Below the pieces are notes generated by a model that did no database searches, was not told the DNA's origin, and saw nothing but the letters and a program-made list of their open reading frames with translations. Shown here piece by piece: positions 41,371 to 41,941 of a DNA stretch of 41,941 nucleotides (its first letter is position 1; each line of letters opens with the position of its first letter). Both the position numbers and the translations under genes were made by a program. Location: positions 1 to 41,941 of the forward strand of contig NZ_JAVESI010000032.1 of the NCBI RefSeq assembly GCF_034006665.1, in the 5' to 3' direction. The DNA comes from Trichloromonas sp034006665 (lineage in GTDB: Bacteria; Desulfobacterota; Desulfuromonadia; Desulfuromonadales; Trichloromonadaceae).

Positions 41371-41400
41371 TTTCTATCTAACGATGGCCGTTATTGTCAA
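41371..41400 (-). promoter_or_regulatory. Sigma-70-type promoter for the btu transcript
   Basis: TTGACA (41395-41400) and TAGAAA (41371-41376) are 18 bases apart on the minus strand. They lie about 25-30 bases upstream of the first conserved riboswitch elements. Confidence 0.6.
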
Positions 41401-41588
41401 TAAAAATATTTAAATATAGGGTATTTTTGATCAAATCCAATTCAACTATTTGAGGGTAAATCATTAATCTATCGTGCTACTCAGTCTTTATCCCAAATCC
41501 GCGAAAGCGGTTTGCGTAGACCTCTTCGCTGCCTCTGAAAGGTGTTTTTAAGGGGGCAACCCCGACGAATGAGCCTGATTTTTCGTAA
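41401..41588. other. Spacer and distal end of IS66 element
   Basis: No gene was recognised. A short AAACCGC/GCGGTTT-like hairpin lies near 41497-41515. The end of the IS66-type element is probably in this stretch, but I could not place its terminal repeat. Confidence 0.35.
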
Positions 41589-41941
41589 CTATTCACCTGC
41601 CAGCGACAGGCCATCGGATTTTGGTCGCACGTCACCATCCGGCGACATGAAATCCGGCTGCTTGCCTTCGAACAGTAGACGCAAGGCTTCGGCGGCCGTG
41701 ATGCCGTTTTTGCGGCAGGTCGACAGGTAACCACGAACTCGGCAGAAGATCTTGGCCCCCTCCCAAGAGCGGAAGCATCCGGAGATTTTCTGCTGAACCT
41801 TGGTCATCCTAAGATCGTTTTCCGCTTGGTTGTTGGAGAAGGGGACGTGGGCTTCGACCATGAATCGCAACACATCCTCTTCGTAATCCCGCAAGCGCTC
41901 CAGCAGGTTTCGGGACTTGGATCGGGCCAGACGGCCCCGTT
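41589..41941 (-). CDS. IS66-family transposase, C-terminal part, runs off the window
   Basis: The frame is open to the right edge and reads GRLARSKSRNLLERLRDYEE, then PFSNNQAENDLRMTKVQQKI, SGCFRSWEGAKIFCRVRGYL and STCRKNGITAAEALRLLFEG. These are the hallmark C-terminal motifs of IS66 TnpC, including the catalytic Glu in NNQAEND. The 5' part is outside the window. It ends SLAGE. Confidence 0.85.
   Translation of the reverse strand, partial: RGRLARSKSRNLLERLRDYEEDVLRFMVEAHVPFSNNQAENDLRMTKVQQKISGCFRSWEGAKIFCRVRGYLSTCRKNGITAAEALRLLFEGKQPDFMSPDGDVRPKSDGLSLAGE

Overview
The window looks like a chromosomal segment of an anaerobic Gram-negative bacterium, most plausibly a Desulfuromonas/Geobacter-type deltaproteobacterium. 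I infer this from the combination of an anaerobic (cobalt-early) cobalamin pathway with a CbiK-type chelatase, FeoAB, several TonB-dependent receptors with their own ExbB-ExbD-TonB, an FmdE-family protein, DUF2325 and DUF3793 genes, and an LPS heptose epimerase. No rRNA, tRNA or CRISPR array was seen. Species cannot be fixed from the sequence alone.

Left part (1-6700). A minus-strand run reads DUF3793 (frameshifted), DUF2325, a Crp/Fnr-type regulator and a TonB-dependent receptor, behind a perfect 15-bp Fur-type palindrome. Then comes an isolated hldD (heptose epimerase) flanked by two directly repeated short elements. These resemble MITEs whose ends match an IS1182-type element further along. 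The second copy runs into a broken gene for a small NikL-like periplasmic protein.

Metal-uptake part (6700-16260, plus strand). Behind a second perfect Fur-type palindrome lie exbB, exbD and tonB; TonB carries a (Lys-Pro)14 tract from a hexanucleotide repeat. Next is an operon-like run of a TonB-dependent receptor, the C-terminal remnant of a tetrapyrrole methylase, a small NikL-like periplasmic protein and an FmdE-domain protein with a CxxCH motif. Several of these genes overlap as ATGA. This run is the best candidate for an undescribed envelope metal (or metal-tetrapyrrole) acquisition module. A receiver-domain gene broken at a run of eight C, then feoA-feoB, follow.

Cobalamin part (17841-41400, minus strand). 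An IS1182-family element with a doubly broken transposase separates feoB from the cobalamin genes. In transcription order these are: promoter, cobalamin riboswitch with intrinsic terminator, btuB-type receptor, btuF, btuC, btuD, and a cysG-like fused dehydrogenase/SUMT. After an interruption by IS1380 and IS630 remnants come cobU, cobT, cobS, a cobD-cobQ fusion, cbiB, cobO, cbiA, cbiC, cbiK, a first cbiL-like gene, cbiD, cbiE, a second cbiL-like gene, cbiF, cbiG, cbiH and cbiJ. Most junctions overlap as ATGA or TGATG. The set covers corrinoid import and nearly all of anaerobic adenosylcobalamin synthesis. No CbiT (C15-methyltransferase/decarboxylase) and no CobC phosphatase were found. The right edge is the 3' end of an IS66-family transposase.

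Together the window is an iron/cobalt/corrinoid acquisition and cobalamin synthesis region, under apparent Fur-type and riboswitch control, heavily marked by decayed insertion sequences and frameshifts.
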